Of a stretch of 64,000 nt of DNA, positions 20,309 through 30,863 are shown piece after piece; within the stretch, counting starts at the first letter, position 1; every line of letters starts with the position of its first letter. A model generated the notes under the pieces. It ran no database searches and was not told the origin of the DNA. It was given only the letters and a program-made list of their open reading frames with translations. The translations under genes were made by a program, and so were the position numbers. The stretch is from Nemertoderma westbladi (taxonomy: Eukaryota > Xenacoelomorpha > Nemertodermatida > Nemertodermatidae): positions 62,001 to 126,000 of the forward strand of contig JAUCBJ010007985.1 of NCBI GenBank assembly GCA_032718475.1, written 5' to 3'.

Positions 20309-20431
20309 CTAGTAAATACATGTGCCTGTCAGAAAAACTGTTTGACGCAGCGATGTTCTTATAGGCGTAACAGTGTTATTTGCACTGAATACTGTCGGAA
20401 TTGCGATTCTTGTCACATTTTAATTCCATAG
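20309..20431 (+). pseudogene. Cysteine-rich CXC (tesmin-like) fragment
   Basis: The last 35 residues of an open stretch read TCACQKNCLTQRCSYRRNS, then C-x3-C-x2-C-x2-C. Cysteine spacing matches the CxCxxxC / CxCrkxxxxC CXC motif of tesmin-like proteins, which also occurs at the C-termini of some transposon-derived proteins. One expected Cys is Tyr (CSY). Only this tail is present, directly next to LINE III, so it is likely the end of an otherwise lost transposon protein. Confidence 0.4.
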
Positions 20432-20822
20432 TTAAGAATGTTATAATTGTGATTAATTTACATAGTGTAAACGGCTGACAGATATTAAAGACACTGTATT
20501 AACAATTCTGACGCGTTGCCATGGCATCTAGAAAGTAAAACATATTGCATATTTTTCCTTAAAGGGTCCTGGATTAAGGACCCATATACTTGGCTGCAGG
20601 GGTATATGGCCTGACCAGGCAGATGGTGATCTACCAATGGCTGGTCAGGAGTAGAGTGTTCTCATGTCCACTCTGAGAGCACTTTACTGCGACCTGCACC
20701 TGGCAGCAAGGGTACAGGGCATGACCCAGCAGATGAGCTGCAACAGCCAATGGTGGGTCATGTGCGCCAGAGTAGATATGGGTGATGGGCCTCATATCTG
20801 ACTCCATTGCGACACCCACCCT

Positions 20823-21245
20823 GTGGAATGGCAAACCAGGGTGCGGTATTTGCCCCGAGAGCTGACTCGGCAAAAAAGCACCCCCCCAACCCCCACTATG
20901 GATTACATTAGCAATGCGGAGGTCCGGCCACTAGAGGCCAGTGGAATTACCGGACACAATCGGCCTCACAGGCGTCAGTTAACTCCTGACCGGCTGCCTG
21001 TCTCACCCCCTACTGGAGAGAGAGCAGCCAACAATTCTTTGAGTCCCTTTCCTGATGACCTTTCTGGCCCAAACCCTGGGTCACCAGGGAGGCCAGATTG
21101 TGAGGGGGAGAGGGATTCTGGAGTTGGAGGCTACTCTCATGTTCCACCCCGACCAACAAAGCCATTGGTGAATCTGAGGCAAGTCACTAGACTAGCCTCA
21201 GTAAACACCCTAACACTCGGGTCCCAATGCGACAAGGTGAGCTGA
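20823..21245 (+). pseudogene. LINE I copy 2: N-terminal segment
   Basis: 140 codons, proline/arginine-rich, ending TRLASVNTLTLGSQCDKVS. In copy 1 the C run is one base longer and the frame passes into the endonuclease; here a missing C near 21,225 shifts it out of frame. Confidence 0.65.
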
Positions 21246-22960
21246 CTGCCTTGGCAGATAAGCTTTCTCTTAGCGCAGTGGGTGTTCAAGAGCACCGAAT
21301 GCAGACTGGACAGACTGATGAGGTTCTGATTAAGGACATGGGGGGCGGTTGGCGACTCGCCCTCGCGTCAGCAGATGATAGTGGCAATGGTGGAATTGGT
21401 CTATTGATAAATCCAACTGCACATGCGGCATTGTACAAAATAGACCAAATCTCTAACCGCATCATCCTTTGCCACTTCTCATGTTCTGGAAGACTGGCTA
21501 AGAAGTTTCCTAAGGTGGTTCTGATTGTGTGCTACTCTCCAACTAGTGTTGCCCCTGTAGAGGAGGTGGAAAATTTCTACCACAATCTACAAGCAGCTAC
21601 TGATGGAGTGGATCAGCATGCATTCTTAACATTCCTGGGAGACTTTAATGCAAGTCTGCATCAATCACCTACATCGCCCTGGGTCTATAGCAGTAGTGTT
21701 AACCGAAATTCTGTCCATCTTCAGGATTTTATCTCTGGAAATGGATTATTTTCGGCTGGAACCCAGTTTAAGAAGCGAACTGGAAAGCTATGGACTCATA
21801 GTGGACCCAGTGGTCACAAGTCCCAGATAGACCATATTCTGTTTCGTAGGAAATACAGGAGCTCTATACAAGACTGTAATGCATTTACACTTCGACCCTT
21901 CTCCAGTGATCACCGCCTTATTGTGGCCAAGGTAAGACTTAGTCTGCGTGCTAGCAGAACAACGAAATCTGCCTTGCCGCGTCATGACTGGTCCTCTCTG
22001 TTGCAACAGCCAAGTGTGAGATCCAGCTTCACACTACAGCTGAGCAACAGGTATGAGGCTCTTGCCTCTGAGGCGGCAGATCACTGTGAGGGCTATACTG
22101 CCTTTACAGAAGCAGTTAAGTTAGCAGCTGCAGAAACAGTTCCTGTATACCCTCGAAACAGGAAAAGGGCCCCCTGGACTGACAACAAAATTCAGAAATG
22201 CCGAAACGACCTTCATAAGGCGCAGAAAGAGTCCCGACTCAAACAGACTACAGCGGCCAAGAATGCAGTTAAGGCTGCATCTAGGTCCCTGAACAGGCAG
22301 TACTCTGTTAATCTACAGGAGCTAATAAACCAACAGGTTGATGCCATCAATGATGCTGACGATAGCAGGCAATCATCCCAGGCATGGAAATCAAACAATC
22401 TGCTTACTGGGCGGAAAAGCCAACCAACCACCAAGGTTAAGGCTGAATCACCAGCCGATCGCCTCAATGGTTGGAAAGCCCACATTGAAAAGCTCCTCAA
22501 TAATGACAGGGTATTGCCTGATAACTTTATAGAAGTAAAAGTGTCTGAGTCTGTACTCCCAGATATTCCCATTGGCGATATCTCCTTTGCAGAAGTGAAG
22601 GCTGCTGCAAAGAGCATTAAGACCAATCGTGCCAGTGGAGTAGATGGTGTTCCCCCTGAGGTCTTTAAAATACCTGAGTGTTTAAAGCTCATCTATCCCA
22701 TCATAGTAGACATGTACCGAACAACAAGAGTCCCACAAGAAATGAAAACAAATAAGTTGGTGCCAGTTCCCAAGAAGGGCAACCTAACACTCTATGGTTC
22801 TTTTCGGGGAATCTCATTGATCTCGATTGCTGCAAAGCTATACAATAGGATTCTATTAAATCGCATCAGGGATCCCATTGAGAGACTGTCCGTGGAAATC
22901 AGAATGGGTTCCGTAAAGGTCGTGGGACCATGGAGCCCATTTTGGCACTTAGAAGGATAA
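21227..22960 (+). pseudogene. LINE I copy 2: endonuclease and RT N-terminal half
   Basis: 577 codons. Endonuclease: VQEHR at 20-24, GDFNASL at 138-144 and SDHRLIV at 227-233, all catalytic or metal motifs present. RT fingers follow: NRASGVDGVPPEVF, VPVPKKGN and SFRGISLISIAAKLYNRILLNRI. The frame diverges after IERL because a base present in copy 1 (GACTGCTCCG) is missing at about 22,889, and it ends at TAA 22,960. Confidence 0.85.
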
Positions 22961-24123
22961 TTGAAGAATTATCAAAAAAGAAAGACAGGCATCTGGCTGT
23001 TATCTTTGTTGACTTCTTCAAGGCCTTTGATTCAGTCTCTCGCTCACGTATGTTCAGCATACTTTCATTATATGGGATTCCTGATGAAATTATTGCAGCA
23101 ATCAGATCAGTATACGATGGTTCGACAACATTTGTGTCTACTGTTGACGGTGACACAGAACCATTTGAAGTGTTATGGGGCGTCCTCCAAGGAGACACAC
23201 TTGCACCATTCCTGTTCATTATTGTGGTTGACTATGTTCTTCGCATGTCCTTAGATCATCATAAAGATGATGGGGTGATGATAACTCCACCTACTGGCTC
23301 CAGAAGTCGAGGAAATCCTGCCAAGTACCTAACTGATCTAGACTTTGCTGATGACTTAGGAGTACTCTCAGAATCATTAGAGGGAGCCCAACGGCTCCTC
23401 AGCTCATTAGAACATGCTGCTTCTAGTGTTGGTCTTTTTATTAACTCCAGAAAGACCAAAATTCTGACCGTTAACTCTGAAAGTCCTCAGCAAGTCTCTG
23501 ATCGGATGAGCATAAGCTCAAAGGATGGTATGCTTGAGCATTTGGACGACTTCTGTTACCTGGGATCATGGATCCGGAAGTCAGGTGAGGACCTTCGAAT
23601 ATGTAAGGGAAAGGCATGGGCAGCCTTGAATAGGCTTTCCAGGATTTGGAAGTCACCGAGAATTAATCGGAAACTTAAGGTCCGATTATTTAGAGCAGCA
23701 GTAGTTCCAGTACTCCTCTACGGGAGTCCATGCTGGGCTCTAACTGCTGAGGACACCAAATCTCTGGATGGCACATTCACAAGAATGATACGCCGGGTTC
23801 ATTGTGTCAAGTACAATGCACACATCTCCAACCAGACACTATATAACATTGGAGGTGTCTCATTGGTTCCCCCAAGCTTGACACTAGAACAAAATCGCCT
23901 CCGCTTTGCAGGACATTGCTTTCGCCGTGAGGACCAGCCAGTGCATAATCTTGTACTTTGGCAGCCTCATGGAGTGAATAAGCATGGTGGACAGCCCATG
24001 ACTTTCTTGAGACGCATCTTAAAAGACACTGGCCTTAAAGATGCGGATGATCTAGCAAATGTCATGGGTGATAGGGAGTTGTGGCGGTGCAATTTTGTTG
24101 ACAAGCCGGCACAGCATTCTTAA
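22930..24123 (+). pseudogene. LINE I copy 2: RT palm, thumb and C-terminus
   Basis: 397 codons in the +2 frame relative to the preceding segment. VDFFKAFDSVSRSRMF, GVLQGDTLAPFLFI and the catalytic DFADD (FADD at 139-142) are intact, then DFCYLGSWI and the C-terminal NRLRFAGHCFRREDQPVHN. The stop lies about 45 bases before the (TAG)n tail. Confidence 0.85.
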
Positions 24124-24167
24124 AAATGCAGCTGCAATGCAGCATGCCGATCCTAGTAGTAGTAGTA

Positions 24168-24544
24168 CCGTCACCGCCGTCACCAACATTTATATTATCA
24201 ATTTACCGGTACAACATCCAAGTTATCTCATGCTATCATATTCTATATTGTATACTATATTTCGACCCTATTAATAATACTGGAACGACAACAACAAACT
24301 CTTTTCACAACCGTGCGGCAATGCGTAACTGAAATCAACCGGTCGGGATCCTCTGATCCCGTCACAAGCCCGTTGCTATGGACATGGTCAATATTGCTAT
24401 CTTTGAAGGTCGTTTTCGCCTGGTTGCTATGGTATTTTCAAAAAACGAAATATGGCATTAAATTCTTCATATCCATAATTGTATGTATGACTGTATGCAG
24501 ATGATTACACAGCATACAGTTGGTTACAACGGGAATACAAAACG
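24168..24544. other. Spacer between LINE copies
   Basis: No gene seen. The right part probably belongs to the 5' side of the next LINE but is not recognisable. Confidence 0.4.
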
Positions 24545-26269
24545 TTGTTAAAAACTAAAAAGATTTTCCATTCGACCCAACAGGAACTGAAACTCATCCA
24601 CCGTTGTGAGGAAAACCAAAAAGACTTTTGGAAAATAGTCAACCCAAAGAAAAATATGGCTGCACAGCAGGTGCCAGTGGAGAATTGGTCTACACATTTC
24701 TCGAATTTGTTCACCTGCAATACAGCCCCACAGCTGCCTCAACTATCCGACAACCCAGATCCCTCTCTAGATGATCCCATCACAGCGGCGGAGGTCACCG
24801 ATGCTGTAAACAACCAGAAATCACGAAAGGCTGCCGGCCCCGACGGGATCACTAGCGAAGCGCTGAAATCAGGTATCGGCATTCTTCTCCCGTTTATTTT
24901 AAACATATTTACCATTTGTTTCACCTATGCAACCTGCCCCACTGCATGGCTAATCTCATATGTTATACCTCTATACAAGGGCAAAGGATCAAAAGCATCA
25001 GCAGATTCATACAGAGGAATAGCGTTATTATCATGTCTACTAAAGACATATACCGCCATTCTATTTAAGCGGTTATACACGTGGTCAGAACTCAATAATA
25101 AACTACCTGATTCCCAATTCGGCTTCCGTGTTGGCAGGTCAACGTTAATGGCTATAAAACACATATACTTATACATCGACGCGGCTTTATCGTCACCTGG
25201 TGGTCATATATACTGCGTTTTTATAGACTTTTCAAAGGCCTTCGACACCGTAAACCGTGAGCGACTTTGCACAAAGTTGTCCGACATTGGAGTTAGTCGA
25301 ACATTTATCTGCGCTCTATGGGCTCTGATAGCAACTAACTACATTCGAATCTGCATTGGACTGTTCGTTACAGACCCGATATGCCAAATGGTCGGCGTTA
25401 TCCAGGGAGACAAACTGTCTCCATTACTTTTCAGCCTGTTTATTGCCGATTTGCCCTCTGTAATAGCCGGAATCGGTGTATTTATAATTTTATACGCCGA
25501 CGATGTAGCAATTTACGGCGAATCTATAGAAAGTGTTCAACTCGCCCTAAATAACCTAGAAAAGTACTGCGACTTAAACGGCCTTACAGTCAATTTGGCA
25601 AAAACAAAAGTTATTAAATTTCGCCGGGGTGGGAGACTATCAGCTAATGACATACTTATATATAAAGGTCAGCAATTGGAATTTGTGAACAAGTTCAATT
25701 ACCTTGGCGTCGTACTGACTACGAAAAATTCGACAGCTGGTCATTACACTCATTTACACAAGCGGGGCATTGCCTCCTGTATCCGGTTAGCATCAACAGT
25801 CAATATGAGTTCCGTTTCCATAGCAACCGCTCACAAACTCTGGGTCCTTGTGGTCTTTCCGGCCACCACATACGGTTGCTCGATTTTCCACGATTTCTCC
25901 AGAGCGCAGCTTTTGCAGCTCCCCCACGTGATCAAAGTCCGCGGATTCTACTATAAACTTTGGTGCGGTCTAAGTAAATTCGCGTCAACAACCAATATAC
26001 TTGAGGCGGTTGACAATGGAGACAACTCCAGTATCAACCTCAAATATTTATCGGGCCAGCGGCGGAGGGTGCGAGCGCAGTTCCTTTCCAACGGCTTCCA
26101 TCACAAACTCTGCAGCTCAACAAGATGCTGGCGGCCCACCCCTGCATGTATTTGCCGCCTATGCAGCGGTCAGGCGTCCACTGCCGCCCATGCGATGGGC
26201 TGCAATGGGCTGACCAACGTGGCTCGCCCCACAACCCTCAGCCTCGCATTCCACCTTCAGCAAATATAA
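24545..26269 (+). CDS. LINE lineage II reverse transcriptase (long open frame)
   Basis: 574 codons, open and possibly intact for RT. Order: linker with FWKIVNPKK; RKAAGPDGITSEALK; VIPLYKGKGS, SYRGIALLSCLLK; DSQFGFRVGRST; VFIDFSKAFDTVNRE; GVIQGDKLSPLLFSLFIADL; YADD at 317-320; KFNYLGVVL; and a C-terminal zinc knuckle, C-x-C-x2-C-x8-H-x4-C (CICRLC to HAMGC). No endonuclease lies upstream in the window, so the copy is 5'-truncated. RT copies the element RNA at the target site. An AT-rich 3' region follows. Clade not assigned; the sequence is clearly distinct from lineages I and III. Confidence 0.85.
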   Translation: MLKTKKIFHSTQQELKLIHRCEENQKDFWKIVNPKKNMAAQQVPVENWSTHFSNLFTCNTAPQLPQLSDNPDPSLDDPITAAEVTDAVNNQKSRKAAGPDGITSEALKSGIGILLPFILNIFTICFTYATCPTAWLISYVIPLYKGKGSKASADSYRGIALLSCLLKTYTAILFKRLYTWSELNNKLPDSQFGFRVGRSTLMAIKHIYLYIDAALSSPGGHIYCVFIDFSKAFDTVNRERLCTKLSDIGVSRTFICALWALIATNYIRICIGLFVTDPICQMVGVIQGDKLSPLLFSLFIADLPSVIAGIGVFIILYADDVAIYGESIESVQLALNNLEKYCDLNGLTVNLAKTKVIKFRRGGRLSANDILIYKGQQLEFVNKFNYLGVVLTTKNSTAGHYTHLHKRGIASCIRLASTVNMSSVSIATAHKLWVLVVFPATTYGCSIFHDFSRAQLLQLPHVIKVRGFYYKLWCGLSKFASTTNILEAVDNGDNSSINLKYLSGQRRRVRAQFLSNGFHHKLCSSTRCWRPTPACICRLCSGQASTAAHAMGCNGLTNVARPTTLSLAFHLQQI

Positions 26270-26850
26270 ATATTACAATACCCGATTTTATTTAAATAAT
26301 AACCCCCTATTTTATATCTATTTTATTTACTTTTACTATAATGTGCTTCCTATTACTGTATAAATTTTTATAAACTACTTATTTTACTTATCCGTTGGAT
26401 AAATTAAATGCCTTTATATCATATCCATAATTTTAATCTGCTATAAATTTTAAATCATCATCTCTACTATAAGAGCTGTTGCTATGGCAATTTTCTCCGT
26501 TGCTATGTTTAAGACCCCCTAAAAAACGAGCGCAACCATTTGGTGAAGTCTACCCAAATTTTTTTAAATGTCCCAAGTCTGCACTAAACATCTATGAAGG
26601 GTAGCCGAGTCATATAGAAAATTCCTACGGGGTCATAGGCTGGAGCCTGTACTATATGGGCGACCTACAAGTAACCTTTATTCATAATTAACAGAGGAGA
26701 TTCCTCGGACTAAATATCTGTCATCAATAGATTCCAAATAAGAGAGATCCTGAGCAGGAAGCATATGCTCCTGTACAAATATTCGATCATTTGAAGCATC
26801 ACATATTTCACGAATAGTACACAAGGATTGAGGTGTACTGACAGAATTAT
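26270..26850. other. Probable 3' UTR of LINE II and flank
   Basis: AT-rich, no coding capacity. The first part (CCCCTATTTTATATCTATTTTATTTAC) reappears at about 27,110-27,135 after another copy of the zinc-knuckle end, so it is element-derived. Confidence 0.5.
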
Positions 26851-26984
26851 AGTTAGATTAGATTAGATTAGATTAGATTAGATTAGTCTTTAATATCAAG
26901 GGCTTACTGCCCCCAGCCGCTGCGCGACTTATAAGATATTAATGCATAATTGCACCGCACAATAAAATAAAATAATTTGCCTCT

Positions 26985-27105
26985 AAATGATACAGCTGTC
27001 TGTGCCGCCACTGCCACAACCAATGTGGGAACCGCTACCACGCCCTTAACTGCGCCGCTTGTCCCAACCTCGCAGTTCTCGCCTCGACCATTAACTTAAG
27101 GAACT
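26985..27105 (+). pseudogene. LINE II-like C-terminal zinc knuckle fragment
   Basis: The plus-strand frame reads CLCRHCHNQCGNRYHALNC then NLAVLASTINL. This parallels the end of the LINE II protein (CICRLC, HAMGC, NVARPTTLSL). It is followed by a TTTTATATCTATTTTA stretch like the LINE II 3' UTR. A second small remnant of lineage II, embedded in the minus-strand LINE region. Confidence 0.55.
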
Positions 27106-27306
27106 AATATTTATTTTATTTTATATCTATTTTACTGTTAAAAAAAATAATATTATGATTTTACCGAATTTCATTTACCCCGTTGGGGAGTGTTCCCATA
27201 TTATTATATTAAATGATACTAACTTAACTATATACCGCACTATATATAAACCCTACCCATCTTATTCTGAAAAACTTAACTAAAACTGTAATTAGTTAAC
27301 TGTAAC

Positions 27307-27603
27307 CTACTTATATATACATTCTGTCCTAAGATCCCACATTCTCTTTAAAATTTTTGGTAGGTCTAGTTGCGATTCAGTCATAATTTTAACCAATTTT
27401 TTATTTCTGTCTAATGAGCTGTCATTCTTTATTTTCATAACTAAATCGGGCCTTTCCAGTGAGCCACACTCGAATAAGAAGTGGTACTCATCTTCCACTT
27501 GCCCACTGCCACACACTTCACATACTCTTTCCTCTAGCGGCTTACATTTAAATCGCCCAGATTCAACAGCAAGCGGGAGTACTCCACAACGGAATTGCGC
27601 CAT
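27307..27603 (-). pseudogene. LINE C-terminal domain with C-x2-C/H/C motif
   Basis: 98 codons: RCGVLPLAVESGRFK, VCEVCGSGQVEDEYHFLFEC. This is the zinc-binding tail found downstream of RT in many invertebrate LINEs. Confidence 0.65.
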
Positions 27604-27650
27604 AATAGAGCGCTGACTCTATGCTAAGGTGGCTTTCACATACGGCTCAA

Positions 27651-28196
27651 CATCGCAGTTCAATTTGAATACTTTATATGTACGAAGCTTTGGTTTATTT
27701 TCCAGCTGATAGTTGTAAGATATGATGGAACAGCCTAAGATTTCAGCAGCCATTATAAAGTTTATAAAAATACTGTAAAAAAATCTAATAAATATAATTC
27801 ACAAAAGAAAAAAAATATATCAAATCAGAAAAATAAGCAAAGCAAAAACAATCATCTATTAAGCAGTTACCTGTTCCGGTACATTAACCGCATTTCTGTA
27901 CATTTCTCTCAGTCAGTCCGGTGACCCTATTGTCAGATTCACCTGCTTTATTACTAGCCCTAGGCCAGTTAACATAAGTACCGGGAATGAAAATTGCACC
28001 CTTATTCTCAATGAATGGACGAATGCGACAGAATTTCGGCCAGCTTTCCCCTTTCATCACCTTTGCATGTCAACAGAAACGAAATTAAGGGAACAGAAAT
28101 TAATTAACTGGTCATAATGAAAACAATTAAATAAAGTTACAATCAACAATAAATGTACAAAAACCGAATTATAAATAGTTAATAATAGTAGATTCG
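27651..28196. other. No recognised feature
   Basis: AT-rich, no supported gene or repeat. Confidence 0.45.
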
Positions 28197-28704
28197 CTAA
28201 ACTCTGATCCTCATTTCTATTTTCTCCTTCGGTACCGGGTTGTAAGGATTAGAGAATGTTCCCCAAAACGGTCCCTCCCAACCCCCCACCCGTAGACGCC
28301 GTTTAGTTTGGAGAAGCTGCACGACCGATGCCACCAAGCTCCTTTGTGGCTGACGGCGCAGTTTCCGGGCCAAGCCTCGTTGTCGCTGTCCTTAGTGGTA
28401 AAAGGTTGTCCATTGAGGTAGGTAAAGTATCGAATCACCAGCTGTACCGCTGTATCCGGATATCTGTAGCGTGTAATTACTATTAGAATCACCGATACTG
28501 AAGTTATTATACTCGGCGTACTTGTGTTCTCCTCGGTACCAAAGATCGATCCTCAGTTTGACTCCGACTTTGGTAAGGTTGTGGATGTTATCCAAACCCA
28601 GAAAAAAAAACTCGCTCTCCACCTTACCAAAGCCGGTAGTATAACTGATCCATTCGCGAAAGAATTCTACTGATCCATCTACCCGCCTCTGTATTACTAT
28701 ATCT
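28197..28704 (-). pseudogene. Fibrinogen-related domain exon, two frameshifts
   Basis: Minus strand: VIQRRVDGSVEFFREW, SYTTGFGKVESEFFFLGLDNI, YTLQISGYSGTAGDS, then after a frame change GQPFTTKDSDNEAW and AWWHRSCSFSKLNGVYG, then after another change PKEKIEMRIRV and a stop at 28,197-28,199. These are consecutive FReD landmarks, including the D-x-D calcium site and the WW-xSC motif. The first break is a duplicated TACC at about 28,420 (+4); the second lies in a G-run near 28,280. Acceptor possibly ATATAG at 28,705. Either a recent pseudogene or errors in the assembled sequence. It is not a copy of the plus-strand FReD exon: it keeps the Cys that the other lacks. Confidence 0.8.
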
Positions 28705-28886
28705 GTATACTATTACTATAAATATAACTAACATATGCATTTGTATCTACTTGAGAATTGTAACAAATTAATTCTAGTTCAATCTGTAACAACATAACAC
28801 TCTGCTTTTCATCTAAGTCACGAATCTTGTCTTGTATCTCGATTGTAAATCGATTGTGGGATTTCTCCAAATAAAACCTCCGCATT

Positions 28887-29145
28887 GTTTCCAAAAGGAA
28901 TGCAAGTTTGCAACCATTATTGGTAATCTTTCACAGTAAACCTCACCATTATGTTTCTAAAAGGAATGCAAGTTTGCAACCATTATTGGTAATCTTTCAC
29001 AGTAAACCTCACCATTACGCGTTTACCCCTTTCCGAAATCGATATTGTTTTTGTGAAATTAATCAATTTACATATATATAACGGAATAAATAAAATATAA
29101 TTGAATTGAAATTAAACCATTATGTTTCTAAAAGGAATGACTTTT
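28887..29145. repeat. 66-bp tandem repeat, 2.3 copies
   Basis: Units starting GTTTCCAAAAGGAATGCAAG (28,887) and GTTTCTAAAAGGAATGCAAG (28,953) are nearly identical. A partial unit follows at about 29,120 after a 60-bp interruption. Confidence 0.8.
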
Positions 29146-29235
29146 CACCATCCGGGGTTATCTTCCACTATAATCCATTCCTCTCTGTTCCCCAAAGGAA
29201 TGCCTGTTCACCGATGTGGGCGATCTCCCATCGGT

Positions 29236-29330
29236 ATCTTTGTTGACTTCTTCAAGGCCTTTCATTCATTCTCTCGCTTACGTATGTTCAGCATTCTTTC
29301 ATTGTGTGATAAAATTATAGCACACAATAC
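29236..29330 (+). mobile_element. LINE I fragment (RT palm)
   Basis: About 95 bases matching the LINE I VDFFKAFDSVSRSRMFSILSL region, with substitutions (FHSFSRL). The 3' end runs into the 25-bp satellite. Confidence 0.75.
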
Positions 29331-29522
29331 ATCATAAAATTATAGCACACAATACATCATAAAATTATAGCACACAATACATCATAAAATTATAGCACAC
29401 AATACATCATAAAATTATAGCACACAATACATCATAAAATTATAGCACACAATACATCATAAAATTATAGCACACAATACATCATAAAATTATAGCACAC
29501 AATACATCATAAAATTATAGCA
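29309..29522. repeat. 25-bp tandem repeat, about 8.5 copies
   Basis: Perfect or near-perfect units starting ATAAAATTATAGCACACAAT. The first unit coincides with LINE sequence GATGAAATTATTGCAGC, suggesting that the repeat grew from the LINE fragment's edge. There are no spacers, so this is not a CRISPR-like array. Confidence 0.9.
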
Positions 29523-29686
29523 TAGATACCCATCAGGTTACTATGGATACCCACCAGCCGTAAAAATAATTCTCCCCCGACGAATAAAGTTACAGATTAT
29601 TTATATTATCGTATAAAGTTAATTTTTTCTCACAATTTATTCTTTACGAAAACTGGTGCGCGCCCTGGTCACTGGAGGTATCATAC

Positions 29687-29931
29687 CTTCAAATCTTTAA
29701 GGTGTGTGTAAACTGGATCTTTTACTAGTGACCGTGTATATAATTAATTTCAGTTATATTGCGGCCAACAGGCCTTTAACGAACTGATAGGTACCTACCT
29801 ACAAAAAGTTCGTAGGTAGGTAGGTACCTATCAGTTCGTTAAAGGCCTGTTGGCCGCAATATAACTGAAATTAATTATATACACGGTCACTAGTAAAAGA
29901 TCCAGTTTACACACACCTTAAAGATTTGAAG
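29687..29931. repeat. Perfect 116-bp inverted repeat (palindrome)
   Basis: Left arm 29,687-29,802 and right arm 29,816-29,931 are exact reverse complements by eye, with a 13-base spacer (AAAAAGTTC plus a GTAG unit). AATTTATTCTTT occurs on both sides (about 29,634 and 29,934). No coding capacity. Confidence 0.9.
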
Positions 29932-30850
29932 CTAATTTATTCTTTGCTATCGATTTGTTGCTGCGTTGGTCTTTAATACAACACCGAGTAATAATAACAA
30001 ACCAGGTAAATGGAGACATTGTTACCTGCGTTCAGAGGGAAGTTTTCAGGCAATAAATTTCCAATTAAGTTAAACGATGTTGTATAACTGTCAGTTTGTT
30101 GCTACCTTCATATTGCTAGTATTATAGATCAAATTAACGTTATGAATTTATCGTTGGCGTTTTTTGTAGTGGCACGTTTCACTTCAATATCACAGCAATC
30201 TCGGAATTATAATAATAAACGCAAATAATAATAGCTCATTCATTTATTTATTGGCTTGGAACGAATAAATTTTTACGTCGCTGTTTTTAGGCGCTGTATT
30301 TTTTCTGATTAATGTTGAAATATATCGAAAATAAATGTTTTTATTAAGAGGTTTATTATTTAACATTTTCATCAGAGTCATAATAAATGGACTTGAGGTA
30401 AGTGAAACAAAGCCCGGTAGAAATCGCGACCTTTGATTGTATCTCTGTATGGCGTCTCTAAAGGGTCAAGTGTGCGGATGTAGGGGGTGTCTGAATATTT
30501 ATTATTGAGTGCCGGAATATTTGTGAGTGCATAAAATATATCGTATACAATAAATAATTGCACTCGTGTTACATTATAGTACGTATATAACGTACGGCAT
30601 CCTCACGCCCTCAGCGTGTGGCAAGCACCGAGGCGACTTAAAAATATTAGTTTAGAGTGCCAAAGCTTGATTCATTAGCTACAATTACCCTGTAATTTAG
30701 AATCGCTATCAAACTTTATATTTCCCGCTAGCCGACTTGTATATTACTGACTTTATAACCTTTCCGCCTAAAACTAACGGCAAAAATAACAATGATTTCT
30801 ATTTCCAGATGTTAATATCTTCCTAGGGATAATAAATTTTAAATACGTAA
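29932..30850. other. No recognised gene
   Basis: AT-rich spacer between the palindrome and the large minisatellite. No exon, RNA gene or transposon signature that I can support. Confidence 0.45.
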
Positions 30851-30863
30851 TGAAACGTTGAGA

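Larger units (their letters stand above)
20565..24167 (+). mobile_element. LINE lineage I, copy 2 (near complete)
   Basis: A 3.6-kb copy sharing its 5' sequence with copy 1 from GGTCCTGGATTAAGG and ending in CCTAGTAGTAGTAGTA. Compared with copy 1 it lacks the first roughly 180 bases. It has no nested insertion. Coding capacity is broken only by two apparent single-base deletions (near 21,225 and 22,889). No clear target duplication is visible. Confidence 0.88.
26851..27650 (-). mobile_element. Truncated LINE with (TAATC)n tail
   Basis: On the minus strand a C-terminal coding fragment (27,603 to 27,307) is followed by an AT-rich 3' region ending in GACTAATCTAATCTAATC, i.e. a (TAATC)n tail seen on the plus strand as (TTAGA)n at 26,851-26,887. 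Everything upstream of the C-terminus is missing. Confidence 0.6.

Noticed and set aside
29309-29522. CRISPR-like regular repeats
   Set aside because: Units are contiguous with no spacers, and the context is an animal genome; this is a tandem satellite.
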